Source: a virus | Direction: 5' to 3' (one strand) | Length of the DNA stretch: 33,674 bases | Virus record (IMG/VR): IMGVR_UViG_3300024513_000051 | Location: 1-33,674 of that record | Shown: positions 1 through 9,315 of the stretch, in pieces | How the letters are laid out: every line of letters starts with the position of its first letter | Position numbering within the stretch: the first letter of the stretch is position 1 | The notes under the pieces: generated by a model | Seen by the model: the letters and a program-made list of their open reading frames with translations, nothing else | Told to the model about the DNA's origin: nothing | Database searches by the model: none | Made by a program: the position numbers and the translations under genes

Positions 1-143
1 CGACGCTTAAAGTTATTCTCGAGTCCTGCATATGTCTTGATCTCTGACCAGTTCTTATTGAATGGATCATCCTGCTTAAACTGATCCATAAAACTTGTTG
101 GGGTATCTATATTTGCACTAATAAAAACTTGATCTTCGTCCAT
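1..143 (-). CDS. Hypothetical protein, N-terminal 47 residues only
   Basis: The gene begins with ATG at 143-141 and runs off the left edge of the window. The visible residues start MDEDQVFISANIDT and are acidic and polar, with no recognisable domain. The start overlaps the stop codon of the upstream gene by one base (TAATG), so it is probably translated by coupling from that gene. In this leftward run of virion genes a structural or assembly role is possible, but nothing in the visible part shows it. Confidence 0.6.
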   Translation of the reverse strand, partial: MDEDQVFISANIDTPTSFMDQFKQDDPFNKNWSEIKTYAGLENNFKR

Positions 144-544
144 TATTCATCTCCATATTTAGCAATTGTATCTTTTGCTGCCTGAACAGCACCTAGGTCA
201 TTTAGGTTTGGAATTAAGCCAGCCTTCATTCTATCTACTTGCTCAGAATACTCTTCGTCAGTGACTCTACCCATACCAGCGAAAAAATATGCTTCGCCAT
301 CTGGCTCTCCATAATATGCTGCTGCTTGCTTTAATTCTGCAATCTTACCAAGATCACCCTTCATTGAAGGAATATTTAAAATATTTCCTTGACCATCTGT
401 AAACCACTTACCGTTAGCCTTCTTCCATACGTAGATACCCCAGTCATACTGTTTATCTATTAAAGTTACCTTAGTTTCGCCAATCTGGCCTGGCATGCGT
501 GGCTTTCCGTCTTTACCAAAAAGTGACTGATCTTTGTTTTTCAT
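143..544 (-). CDS. Hypothetical small phage protein, about 133 residues
   Basis: A soluble protein of unknown function beginning MKNKDQSLFGKDGKPRM. It has charged and aromatic stretches (WGIYVWKKANGKWF around residues 35-48) and no signal peptide or membrane segment. A GTG two codons upstream could also start it, but I prefer the ATG at 544: an extended -10 (TGGTATACT) ends seven bases before it, as at several other genes here, and a weak GGTGG lies just upstream. It follows the large LamG tail protein and overlaps the next gene by TAATG, so it is probably part of the tail-gene run. Confidence 0.65.
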   Translation of the reverse strand: MKNKDQSLFGKDGKPRMPGQIGETKVTLIDKQYDWGIYVWKKANGKWFTDGQGNILNIPSMKGDLGKIAELKQAAAYYGEPDGEAYFFAGMGRVTDEEYSEQVDRMKAGLIPNLNDLGAVQAAKDTIAKYGDE

Positions 545-551
545 AACCACC

Positions 552-560
552 AGTATACCA
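552..560 (-). promoter_or_regulatory. Extended -10 promoter for the gene starting at 544
   Basis: The minus strand reads TGG-TATACT, followed by seven bases and then ATG. The spacing would place transcription start at or next to the ATG, giving a leaderless or nearly leaderless mRNA. It lies just after the stop of the upstream gene. Confidence 0.45.
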
Positions 561-562
561 TA

Positions 563-3500
563 TTATACTGGATCTGAGATTTGTGATTGCCATGTTAGGT
601 CTTTAAATATAGAGTATTCGTACCCATTGATGCTAAATACACGACTATCGTCAATAATAATTTTATTTGTTCCTGTGTAGGCCTTGTATAGGTCTGATGG
701 ATTTACACCGTAGTAACTTACTGAGGACTGAACAAGTACTCCCTGCCACAAGAAATAGTCGTTCCAGTATTCCCAATCAAATAGGCCATCGGCAGCAAAC
801 TTTACTCTTGCCCAAGGTCTCTGAGTTACAGTCTGAATTGCCTGTAGATTTGTTGTCTGATAATAAGACAAACTATTAAAAATAATAGGACCATTTATCA
901 TAATTGATCCAGCGTAAGATTTGAAATTTAAAATGCTTGGGAAGCCTATGCCTAGCATTGACCACTCATTAATATTAATAACTGGTTCTTTGACAACCTT
1001 ACCATTTAAGTAAAATACAACTCCACTGTATAGGGCACCTGTATTACCGTCTATAGCATATATCTTTGCTCTTTTGCCTGTTGGATGATTTGCAACCATA
1101 TAAAATTTAATTGTTTTTGCTTTTGCATTAATTTGCATAATTTGTGTAGGAGCATATGGGAAGAAGTCCCCATTAAACCTAACCAAAGATTGCATAGCCA
1201 TCACTTCATAATTTTGTGACTTATTGGCATTAACTGGTATAGCAACACCACGATTAATCTGTGGATCGTAGTCGCCACGGATTTCTAATCCCGAATGTCT
1301 AGTTAGATAAAGATATGGGGAAGATCCTTTATAAATAGTAAAAGGATTTTTGGCTTTATAGTTATAATAATATCCATTATTAACATATGGATATACGTTA
1401 GTTCCAAATCTTGTACCGACGTTGTTTGCTGTATTATAATTAAATGCCTGAGATGCTAATTGCAAGTTTTTAATTTTAATTGGTTGATACTTTACACCTT
1501 CAACGTCAAACTCAAGATGCATAACAATAGCAATTTTATTAAAATCAACACCTTTAGGTGGATAAATAATTATATTATCAACAACCTCATACTTTGTGTT
1601 TACCCACTCACTTCCAGGTGTGATCACTCCATTTTTTGGAACATCTTGCGTATTGACAAAAAATCCATCTACTGCGTTGGCTCCAGTTTCTAGATATTCA
1701 AAAGTTATATATGTTTTTAAAATAGAACTTGATGTATCATAAGAATATGTCTTGATAGATTTTTCTGCTAAATCCTGATAATCAACATACCCAGTATATA
1801 AAAAGTTATCAAGAGATTCGTAGGTTCTTTGTGCTGGATAAGAATATTCTGCTGCAAGTTCAGAATAAAGCCATCCATCTTCACTTATAACTTCTGTTTC
1901 CTTAAACTTTGTTGGTGCTGGATAATTAATATTAAACTGTATAAAATCTAATCCAAATTTACTATCCCCATACTCATCAGTGATATATTGACCAAAGTAC
2001 GATAAAGGTACATAGTCTTTCCAAGATCCCTTAAAGTCTGTGTCTAAATAAAAATTATCAAAATAATCTTTAGGGGCAATAGCGCAACTTGGCTTATGGG
2101 CCTGTAACTGGATAGTTAAGAAGTCTGCATATGTACCGCCATTAAGAATGTAAGTCCAGAATGTTTGATCTGCCGTTCCGCCATCGTAGTCAACTCCAGG
2201 TCCGTATAAATTAAATATATTCTCATAATCTTTTGGCACACCAATTTCATCAAATAGATTTGCAATATCCTTAACATTCTTTTCAGAACATAAACCTATT
2301 TTATAAATATTACCCGTAAACGTTTTATCAAAATTCTTTGTTCCGCCAATATACAAAGAAAGATTAGAGTTGGTAAAAAATGAAGTAACGTTTCCACCAA
2401 AAGTATCTCTGAAAACATCTATCTCTAATCCAACAGCAAATGGGGATTCATTAGAAACTGAGAATGATTCATATATTGTTACTGGATCATCTTCACCATA
2501 TTTTAAAATATATCTAACATCGTTTCCAACGCACTCAATAGAAAAATAATTTGAAGCCTGATCTTCTAAACGCATAAGAACTTCTGTTCCAGAATATACG
2601 TCTGGCTTTTTAAATATTCCGTAGAATGCGTGAATTTGTTGTCCATTTAAATTAAACTTATCAAAATACAAATAAGAGTTGACATTGTTCCAACTTGTAG
2701 ATGGTCTGAGGTTTAAAAATAACTCATCCTCGTTTTGAATTACTGCACAATCAGTAAACAACATCTGTTCTGTTTTAGTAGTATCGTTTATAAAGACTTG
2801 AGGAATAGAAAACTTTGGCGTAGTTAAGTAGTTATCTTCTACAATAACATTATCTAATGATGCCTGAGACCATGAGCCTAAGTCTGGGTAGTTGTAATTT
2901 TTTGTATATTCTGCAAACGCATAATCAAATACTACAGAACTTCCACCGTATGACGCATTAAGGTTTTCTGGGTACTGGACTCCCTGACCATATACAAATC
3001 TTCTCTTAGCAACCAATGAAGGTACGAGGTATGGATAAATAGCAACACAGTCTAATTCAATAGGCTGTACATCAGAGTATGCATAAAAACCTATCCAATC
3101 CTGATCTTTAAGAGCATTAAACTTATCTGGAAGTGATAGATTTGCGCTATCAATAGTTAAAGATATAACCTCTTCACCATTTAATAAAATTGTAGATAGG
3201 TTATTTGAGTATTTCCAATCAATAAGCATTGGACGTTCCCATTGACCAATATAATATGATTGATAATAGTTGTTAATCTTTAATATTAAGAATGGTCCGT
3301 CTAAATATATACCGTCTGTTGATGCGATAGGTCCAACAATTCTTCTTGCTTGGGAAGATGAATTATTTGTTCTTAGCCAAAACTCTAGAGTAAAGTCTTG
3401 ATACCTTCCTCCATCAGACAACATTCCATTTGAAGGAATAATCAAACTTGGCTTATTACTATTTTCATATATCTTTGTAATATTTGTTGAACCAAACACC

Positions 3501-4249
3501 ATTGGAACACCAAAGTTTTTAGCAACTAATGACTTGCTATTTACAAAATAATATCCATATGTATCGGATAAACCATACGCTGCTGCTGGCACAACCTCTG
3601 AAGAAGTTAGCGCAATATCGGTTGGCAATGTAACAGTTGAAACTCCAAGTGAACTTGATTGAAACTCTTCTGCCCATTGACCAAAAGTAACTCCATTGAC
3701 ATAAAAAACATAATCGGTTAGTTCTGTAGACTGACCCAAGTAATTAATTTTAACAACTAGTCTAATAGATGAATTATCAAAGTCTGGACTAAAGGTTTCT
3801 GATATAAAGTACCATTTGTCTTTTAACGATACTTCATATGGTCTTAAAACATCAACATAAGACTCTAAGGCATCATCATAATACCTATACCCAATTTCAA
3901 GACTAAGTGCGTAAGGGCTTGTTGTATAAAAATAAGATCCTATAGAAAATGTTTTGAGTACTTGGTTTAAGTCGTCAACATTTACTAATTCTGGACTTAC
4001 TAGTGTTGTAGAAAAGGTTTCACCCAAAACTGCGTCTGGTGTAATCTTATTAATTATGCTATTAGGAAATGGTGCATCCAGCAATTCTTCTGTTTCAATA
4101 GACGCTCCGTTATCAATAGACCATAAAGATATTTCTCTATTGGCTTCAGAAATTAAAGAAACATAATCTGCTTGATCATCCAAAGCCCACATGAATTGTG
4201 GATGTTCAGCATATATTTTTTCTGCATATAGGTTTGACGGAGTAGACAT
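563..4249 (-). CDS. Large tail protein with LamG/concanavalin A-like domain
   Basis: A 1228-residue protein that is probably a tail fibre or minor tail protein. It opens with LYAEKIYAEHPQFMWALDDQ, a start I associate with phage minor tail proteins carrying LamG-type jelly-roll domains. A LamG-like domain is visible at about residues 283-405 (RYQDFTLEFWLRT, later STILLNGEEVISL and DWIGFYAYSD). The rest is rich in Tyr, Asn, Ser and beta-prone stretches and probably holds further carbohydrate-binding jelly rolls. There is no signal peptide. The ATG has no clear Shine-Dalgarno, and TATGAT/TAAAAT sequences lie just upstream. It follows the ribonucleotide reductase gene by 20 bases. The receptor is unknown. 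Confidence 0.75.
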   Translation of the reverse strand: MSTPSNLYAEKIYAEHPQFMWALDDQADYVSLISEANREISLWSIDNGASIETEELLDAPFPNSIINKITPDAVLGETFSTTLVSPELVNVDDLNQVLKTFSIGSYFYTTSPYALSLEIGYRYYDDALESYVDVLRPYEVSLKDKWYFISETFSPDFDNSSIRLVVKINYLGQSTELTDYVFYVNGVTFGQWAEEFQSSSLGVSTVTLPTDIALTSSEVVPAAAYGLSDTYGYYFVNSKSLVAKNFGVPMVFGSTNITKIYENSNKPSLIIPSNGMLSDGGRYQDFTLEFWLRTNNSSSQARRIVGPIASTDGIYLDGPFLILKINNYYQSYYIGQWERPMLIDWKYSNNLSTILLNGEEVISLTIDSANLSLPDKFNALKDQDWIGFYAYSDVQPIELDCVAIYPYLVPSLVAKRRFVYGQGVQYPENLNASYGGSSVVFDYAFAEYTKNYNYPDLGSWSQASLDNVIVEDNYLTTPKFSIPQVFINDTTKTEQMLFTDCAVIQNEDELFLNLRPSTSWNNVNSYLYFDKFNLNGQQIHAFYGIFKKPDVYSGTEVLMRLEDQASNYFSIECVGNDVRYILKYGEDDPVTIYESFSVSNESPFAVGLEIDVFRDTFGGNVTSFFTNSNLSLYIGGTKNFDKTFTGNIYKIGLCSEKNVKDIANLFDEIGVPKDYENIFNLYGPGVDYDGGTADQTFWTYILNGGTYADFLTIQLQAHKPSCAIAPKDYFDNFYLDTDFKGSWKDYVPLSYFGQYITDEYGDSKFGLDFIQFNINYPAPTKFKETEVISEDGWLYSELAAEYSYPAQRTYESLDNFLYTGYVDYQDLAEKSIKTYSYDTSSSILKTYITFEYLETGANAVDGFFVNTQDVPKNGVITPGSEWVNTKYEVVDNIIIYPPKGVDFNKIAIVMHLEFDVEGVKYQPIKIKNLQLASQAFNYNTANNVGTRFGTNVYPYVNNGYYYNYKAKNPFTIYKGSSPYLYLTRHSGLEIRGDYDPQINRGVAIPVNANKSQNYEVMAMQSLVRFNGDFFPYAPTQIMQINAKAKTIKFYMVANHPTGKRAKIYAIDGNTGALYSGVVFYLNGKVVKEPVININEWSMLGIGFPSILNFKSYAGSIMINGPIIFNSLSYYQTTNLQAIQTVTQRPWARVKFAADGLFDWEYWNDYFLWQGVLVQSSVSYYGVNPSDLYKAYTGTNKIIIDDSRVFSINGYEYSIFKDLTWQSQISDPV

Positions 4250-4269
4250 TGTGAGTCTATTTTATCATA

Positions 4270-6300
4270 CTAAGATATTTTTATTTCACAAGCATCTGTA
4301 GTACAGTACATTTCGCCTTGTGCCTCAAGATTTTCTGCTCCGTCGTAGATGGCAGACCAGTCGATCTTTTTGATTTGGCCAATATATGAGTTATATTCTT
4401 CTTCTGTAATTTCAGTATACGGTTGCTGTGGATATACCTTATTTCCCATCGGCAAGAATGAAACTGCCTTTAACTGTCCTTCGTACATATGAAGTGCTGG
4501 CGCAATATGCTTTGATTCAGTTTCTTTGTCAAATGAAAGCGTTACAGACACGCCGTTATCAGACCAGTATTTCTGAGCAGTAGCAGCAAGCGCAATCTTC
4601 TCAAATAATGTAACTTCTTTTTCAGATCTTGCATGTCCAGAATGTACTGGGAAATATACGACAGTTGTATTCGCAGATACAAGGTCTGCTTCCATCTTAT
4701 ATCCAGCAGCCTTGAACAAGTGAATCATTGGGTCAGTATTCCCAAAACGAATTGCTCTCAAGAAATAGTTTCCGCCTGGAGCCCAGTGTACTCCTGGAGT
4801 TGCGCCAGAAAGAATTGATACAGACCCTGATGGTTTAACAGTTGTGACTCTAATGGAATCACGAACACATAACCACTCTGAATATTGATGATCATACTTA
4901 CGGATAGTGTTATATCCTTCGTCCATCCATTCACGCACAACAGGCAAACCAAATTTGTCTGAGAATGATGCTATACCTGTAAGTGATGTTCCAATACGAC
5001 GATTACGTTGCATAATACCATTTGTCTGTTGCCAGTGTGTAGGGATTAGCGTTACAGTCTTGCCATAGAGGTAGGCAAACTTAAGGGTGCGTAGAAAGTC
5101 CTCCTTGGATTCATGACGATTTAAATGTACCTCGACTAAGGTGCACAATTCGTATGATTCCAATGGCTGCTCTGCACAAGGATTAAATCCCATTACACGG
5201 TAGTCTTTACCATCTGGTGCATCCTTAAGTCTGCCATAGTTTCTAGCAACGTCAAGCCAAATGAATCCTGGCTCTCCGTTATCAACGATTAGGTCTACGT
5301 AATCTTCGTACTTTGTACCTACCGTCGCAGAAATAGAGTTGTTAGACATCCAAGCCCAACCTGGCTTTTCTGGATCAAATGAGTTACGATCTGGAAAAAC
5401 CTCAGCATTCTTCAAATTCATAAAGTCTTGATCTTCTGCTCCACCCAAAGCCAATGTCGCAGATCGTCTGACATTTCCTGATACCACACAGGTACCAATG
5501 AGATTAACGATGTCTACTATTGCTCTTGAATCTAGGGTTTCTCCTGCTCTACCGCCGATTACAGACGTGATCTGCTTGTGTAGTTGGATAAGTGGTGCAG
5601 GACCGCTTGCAGTGCCTCCAAAGCCCTTGATAGGTGCTCCTAGAGGTCTAATAAGGTCATAGTTAAACTCCTGAATATACATATTAGGCTTTAAATATGA
5701 GTTTATAAGAAGTCTAACGGATTCTACCCATCCCTCCCGTGTATCTGGGATTTCGTATACCTGTGGTGGCTCTGTTGGGCTATAAATAGGCAAATTCTTG
5801 TCTGCTCCGACAGTATCAAACCCTACACCTACACCCATCATTAGGGCATCCATAGTCCAAGCAAATAGAGCACCTGGGTCATTGCGATCAATGTCTTTAG
5901 TAGATACCATAGCGCAGTTTTGTAGTGCTGCTGAATTCTTCTTTTCCATTGTAAGTGCCGTGCCAAAAGACCATAGGCCTCGTCCTGGTGGTGTCCACTT
6001 TAAATTAAACAATCTATCAAAGGCTTCTTTTGCAGATGACTGTGCCTTATAGTCATTCCAAGGTAGTCTGTTTTCTTTTGCGTGATTCTTCTGGGCTGAG
6101 TACATACCCTCGATTACTCTACGACAAACCTCATGCCATCTTTCTTTAGTTCCATCTTCCTTCATACGGGAGTAGGTGCGAATAAATGTAATCTCTCCTA
6201 AAGAATTACCACCAGCGTCTGCAAAACCAAATGGCGGTTCCTTTGTTTTATACTCACTTATGAACTCTTCAGACAAACGAAAACTAAAAAAATCAGACAC
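4270..6300 (-). CDS. nrdJ: Adenosylcobalamin-dependent (class II) ribonucleoside-triphosphate reductase
   Basis: Reduces ribonucleotides to deoxyribonucleotides with a B12-generated thiyl radical, feeding phage DNA synthesis. The monomeric RTPR type (Lactobacillus leichmannii-like, about 740 residues) is recognisable at 676 residues. C129 is the first redox cysteine. N373-P-C375-A-E377 carries the radical cysteine and catalytic Glu. C386 lies 11 residues after C375, as in the family. C666-x4-C671 at the C terminus is the thioredoxin-linked reducing pair. VTTVKPSGSVS (485-495) fits the substrate-binding loop. The start is GTG with AAAGGAG seven bases upstream. The gene is complete and all catalytic residues I can place are present. 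The host must make or import cobalamin. Confidence 0.95.
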   Translation of the reverse strand: MSDFFSFRLSEEFISEYKTKEPPFGFADAGGNSLGEITFIRTYSRMKEDGTKERWHEVCRRVIEGMYSAQKNHAKENRLPWNDYKAQSSAKEAFDRLFNLKWTPPGRGLWSFGTALTMEKKNSAALQNCAMVSTKDIDRNDPGALFAWTMDALMMGVGVGFDTVGADKNLPIYSPTEPPQVYEIPDTREGWVESVRLLINSYLKPNMYIQEFNYDLIRPLGAPIKGFGGTASGPAPLIQLHKQITSVIGGRAGETLDSRAIVDIVNLIGTCVVSGNVRRSATLALGGAEDQDFMNLKNAEVFPDRNSFDPEKPGWAWMSNNSISATVGTKYEDYVDLIVDNGEPGFIWLDVARNYGRLKDAPDGKDYRVMGFNPCAEQPLESYELCTLVEVHLNRHESKEDFLRTLKFAYLYGKTVTLIPTHWQQTNGIMQRNRRIGTSLTGIASFSDKFGLPVVREWMDEGYNTIRKYDHQYSEWLCVRDSIRVTTVKPSGSVSILSGATPGVHWAPGGNYFLRAIRFGNTDPMIHLFKAAGYKMEADLVSANTTVVYFPVHSGHARSEKEVTLFEKIALAATAQKYWSDNGVSVTLSFDKETESKHIAPALHMYEGQLKAVSFLPMGNKVYPQQPYTEITEEEYNSYIGQIKKIDWSAIYDGAENLEAQGEMYCTTDACEIKIS

Positions 6301-6332
6301 AGATATGCTCCTTTAAAAACTGTTATTGATTA

Positions 6333-6341
6333 AGTATACCA
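6333..6341 (-). promoter_or_regulatory. Extended -10 promoter for the ribonucleotide reductase gene
   Basis: The minus strand reads TGG-TATACT in the 90-base gap between the 2OG oxygenase and the reductase. Predicted transcription start is near 6326, giving a leader of about 25 bases that contains the AAAGGAG ribosome site. Confidence 0.5.
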
Positions 6342-6390
6342 GAGTTTTTATTTTTTGTAAACTCTAATTGTATTATTGAGGGTTATGGTT

Positions 6391-7029
6391 TTAGTGAATC
6401 CAGTGTTGCGGAACCATATACTTAAAACCACTCTTAACTAAGTGTGCAGTATGGTGATATGGTGGTGATGGTGGGAAAATAATTACACTACCCGCTTTTG
6501 GTTTTACAGCAAAACTATAAGACTTATTTTGTTTTGCAACTTCAAAATCTTCTGCTGGAGTTCCACCTTGAATTACTCCTTCTGGATTTCTAATTGAGAA
6601 CGAAATCTCTCCACCTTCGTAATCATCATTAAGGTACATAACTAAAGAATACTTAAGTCTTTCGTCACCTTCTTGCTGATCAAAGTGTGCTCCCATAAAG
6701 GTTCCAGCCTTGTACTTTTTAATAGGGTGTACTGGAAAAAGTTTTGGATCATCAGTATTACCCATAGCCTCAGCATAGTCTCTTGCTACAGCATGCATAG
6801 CATCATTGATTGTGTTATAAATATAGTCATACTCTTCGTTATCAGAATCTCTCATATGTCTAGGCAAGATATCCTTGCTTTCTCCATAAACATATTCTAA
6901 ACCACTGCATGCCATCCACTCGCCCCAAACACTTGAGTCCAAGTTGTCAATCGCAGCAACAAGTTTCTTAGGATCTGCTATAACATCTGTATAGTAGTAA
7001 ACTTTTTCTTCTAGTATTTCTTTATTCAT
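6391..7029 (-). CDS. 2OG-Fe(II) oxygenase, prolyl 4-hydroxylase-like
   Basis: A double-stranded beta-helix dioxygenase of 212 residues. The iron ligands are H115-F-D117 and H193, with K203 ten residues later as the likely 2-oxoglutarate anchor. The family hallmark MYLNDDYEGGEISF follows the HxD motif. Such enzymes hydroxylate side chains, most often proline, using O2 and 2-oxoglutarate; the substrate here is not known. AAAGGAG sits five bases before the ATG at 7029, which favours it over the GTG two codons upstream. It is the last of seven oxygenase genes in the leftward cluster and is 10 bases from the previous one. Confidence 0.88.
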   Translation of the reverse strand: MNKEILEEKVYYYTDVIADPKKLVAAIDNLDSSVWGEWMACSGLEYVYGESKDILPRHMRDSDNEEYDYIYNTINDAMHAVARDYAEAMGNTDDPKLFPVHPIKKYKAGTFMGAHFDQQEGDERLKYSLVMYLNDDYEGGEISFSIRNPEGVIQGGTPAEDFEVAKQNKSYSFAVKPKAGSVIIFPPSPPYHHTAHLVKSGFKYMVPQHWIH

Positions 7030-7039
7030 AACCACTCCT

Positions 7040-7708
7040 TTAGTATTTGTTGTTATCGTAAAAGCCTCTTACTTTTACAAACCCAACTAAAACGTATCTT
7101 ACTGGACCTGCTCCAACAAACCTTACTCCGTGTTCATATTCTTCGTTGCCTGGGAATACAAGAAGGTCTCTTGGTTTTGGACGTAAATCTATATCTTTGT
7201 TTTTAAAGAATAGGGTTCCATCCGCATAGTCATCGTTAAGATATAGTATAGCAGCATATTTAATTGATGGGTCTGTGTGCTGATCTGTATGTGACTTTAA
7301 TTGAACCCCTTCTTGCATTCTTTGTAATGTTGCAAAGCCTGCTAACTCTAAACTAGGATCTGCTTTCTGTAAAAGATTGTGAAACTTTGTTTGAAGACTA
7401 AGCGCCAATGGGGACCCAGAAACATCATAATTTTTGTCATCCCATCCAAGGGTAATCTCGTACTTTCCTTCAGCAACAAGATTTTCTACGTCATCTCTAC
7501 CAAACTTTTCCAAGCAGAATTGCTTGAGATGTTGTCTGTAATGAATTGACCAATCTTCTTCTGGAGTTTCATCAATAACTTTCCAAACCTGAGCAAATTC
7601 ATCCTCTGTCATATAATTATGGACAACAAGAACTTCCATATCATCACGCCACCTACTTGTTTCGTAGCCTGCTTCCTGAAACTCTTTTTCCATAAATAGC
7701 ATTGACAT
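7040..7708 (-). CDS. 2OG-Fe(II) oxygenase, prolyl 4-hydroxylase-like
   Basis: A 222-residue oxygenase with ligands H140-T-D142 and H193 and R204 as the 2OG anchor. AAILYLNDDYADGTLFF follows the HxD. The N-terminal 100 residues differ from the other copies here (a GRDDVENLVAEGKYEITLGWDD segment), so the substrate-binding half is its own. ATG overlaps the upstream stop as TAATG, giving coupled translation with the gene at 7708-8451. Probably acts in the cytoplasm of the infected cell on a peptide substrate (inferred). Confidence 0.88.
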   Translation of the reverse strand: MSMLFMEKEFQEAGYETSRWRDDMEVLVVHNYMTEDEFAQVWKVIDETPEEDWSIHYRQHLKQFCLEKFGRDDVENLVAEGKYEITLGWDDKNYDVSGSPLALSLQTKFHNLLQKADPSLELAGFATLQRMQEGVQLKSHTDQHTDPSIKYAAILYLNDDYADGTLFFKNKDIDLRPKPRDLLVFPGNEEYEHGVRFVGAGPVRYVLVGFVKVRGFYDNNKY

Positions 7709-8451
7709 TATTCCTCAACCTTGTACTTATTTCCGTCTGGGTCTAACTTATACCCTTCCTTTAATAGTTCTTGCCATTCTGCTTTTTCTTTTGCTTGATA
7801 GGCTCTTGTTTCTTCCATCTCTTTAGCCCAAGCGTCTCTTAACTCTTGTGGATAGGCATCTTCTTCACGATCATCCCAGAATGAACCTAGGGTGTACCTA
7901 ACGCCTTTAGTAATCATAGTGACTTCATGCATATTATTAAACCCGCCATCAAATGCGGCAAGCATACCAACTTGTGGCTTAATAGAAACATCGTTTGATG
8001 GGAAGTTTAGTAGACCACCTTCAAAGTCATCGTTTAGATATAAGAACGCAGCATATCTACTTCTTGTAAAAGCACCTGAGTTTCCTTTTTCATCTGTGTT
8101 ATCAGAATGAATACGAGCATATGCTCCTGGTTCCCATTTTTGAGTATGATATCCAATTTGACAAATAATCTTTGGATCAAGGTCATGAACACTTGCAACA
8201 GCATTAATGATTCCTTGTTTCATATCAGAAAATATTGTTGGTGCTAAACCTTCTGCAATAATGTCCTCGTCATTATCTTGAGGCAACACTGATGAATATG
8301 ATTCATAGAATGAGATTGGTGTCCATGATAGTTTTCCACTCTCTGCATGCTTATCCAAAATCTTAATTAATTTTGCAGCAGTATCAGCATCGATAAAGTT
8401 TTCATAAAGAACTAAGTCCTTATTTACTCTTTTCTTATTGGTTAAATTCAT
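7708..8451 (-). CDS. 2OG-Fe(II) oxygenase with charged C-terminal tail
   Basis: A 247-residue oxygenase with H115-S-D117, H175 and R185, and FLYLNDDFEGGLLNF as hallmark. After the catalytic core an extra tail of about 55 residues (from WDDREEDAYP) is strongly charged and predicted helical, with KEMEETRAYQAKEKAEW; the neighbours lack it, and it could be an interaction tail. The start codon lies inside the end of the upstream oxygenase gene (17-base overlap), with GGAGTG ten bases upstream. Confidence 0.87.
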   Translation of the reverse strand: MNLTNKKRVNKDLVLYENFIDADTAAKLIKILDKHAESGKLSWTPISFYESYSSVLPQDNDEDIIAEGLAPTIFSDMKQGIINAVASVHDLDPKIICQIGYHTQKWEPGAYARIHSDNTDEKGNSGAFTRSRYAAFLYLNDDFEGGLLNFPSNDVSIKPQVGMLAAFDGGFNNMHEVTMITKGVRYTLGSFWDDREEDAYPQELRDAWAKEMEETRAYQAKEKAEWQELLKEGYKLDPDGNKYKVEE

Positions 8452-9313
8452 TATTTATTCTCACTCCTTCTGGGATTTCGAATCTATTTGGAACAGAATT
8501 ACGGAACTTTTCCATAATTTCATCCTGCATTGAAGCCCATACTTCTTTGCCATATTCTTTTTCTTTTTCAAACCACTCTGGCGCACCGTTAGCATACTTT
8601 CTCCAATACATTCTAGAGAAATATTTATGACCTTGAGTTGGAGCAACAACTCCATGTAAGTATACCTTCTCGTCCTTAGTTAATACCTCTGGATGTCCAG
8701 ATGGGAATACTAACCAATCGCCAGCCTTTGGCTTATAACTATACAGTTCATTGCCTGCATAGAAATCAATTTGACCACCTTCGTAGTCATCATTAAAATA
8801 TGCATTAACTGTTACTGCAAATTTATATCCTGGACTTGTTATTGGCTCTCTAATATAATCAGAATGATATGTCATCGCCATTGGGTGTTCCCAAGAGGAA
8901 TCATACTTACAGATAGATGGACCATACATTTGCCATCTAGGCAATCTATTGCCATCCTGGTCTTCAGTCATCTCTTCTTCATCAAAACCAAACTCTGCAC
9001 CAAATTTATCTAAATAGTCTCTACCAACTTTATTGTAACCATTCCATAATTCCTGCAAGAAGTATTTATGATCTTCTTGTGCTGGAGTATTTGCCTCCAA
9101 TTCGTCAATTGCTTGCTGATTAAATCCTCTAGGAAAATTACCTGGAATTGTTGGATTCAAGTAATCGCCAAATATAGACCATCTTGTCCATTCGCTTAGA
9201 AGTCTATCTGGGTCATTACTTGTTGAGTCTTTAAGAATTTGCTCTACCTTTTTGGCATCTTCAAAAACATTTCTATAAACTACAATCTTTGGATATATCT
9301 CTAATACTTCCAT
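8435..9313 (-). CDS. 2OG-Fe(II) oxygenase, longer variant
   Basis: A 292-residue oxygenase with H150-S-D152, H220 and K230. VNAYFNDDYEGGQIDFY follows the HxD. It is longer than its neighbours because of an N-terminal helical segment and a tail after the core (GAPEWFEKEKEYGKEVW). I place the start at ATG 9313, five bases after AGGAAG, rather than the GTG at 9319. It lies 2 bases after the upstream oxygenase's stop and overlaps the downstream one by 17 bases, so these three genes are almost certainly on one mRNA. Confidence 0.87.
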   Translation of the reverse strand: MEVLEIYPKIVVYRNVFEDAKKVEQILKDSTSNDPDRLLSEWTRWSIFGDYLNPTIPGNFPRGFNQQAIDELEANTPAQEDHKYFLQELWNGYNKVGRDYLDKFGAEFGFDEEEMTEDQDGNRLPRWQMYGPSICKYDSSWEHPMAMTYHSDYIREPITSPGYKFAVTVNAYFNDDYEGGQIDFYAGNELYSYKPKAGDWLVFPSGHPEVLTKDEKVYLHGVVAPTQGHKYFSRMYWRKYANGAPEWFEKEKEYGKEVWASMQDEIMEKFRNSVPNRFEIPEGVRINNEFNQ

Positions 9314-9315
9314 AG

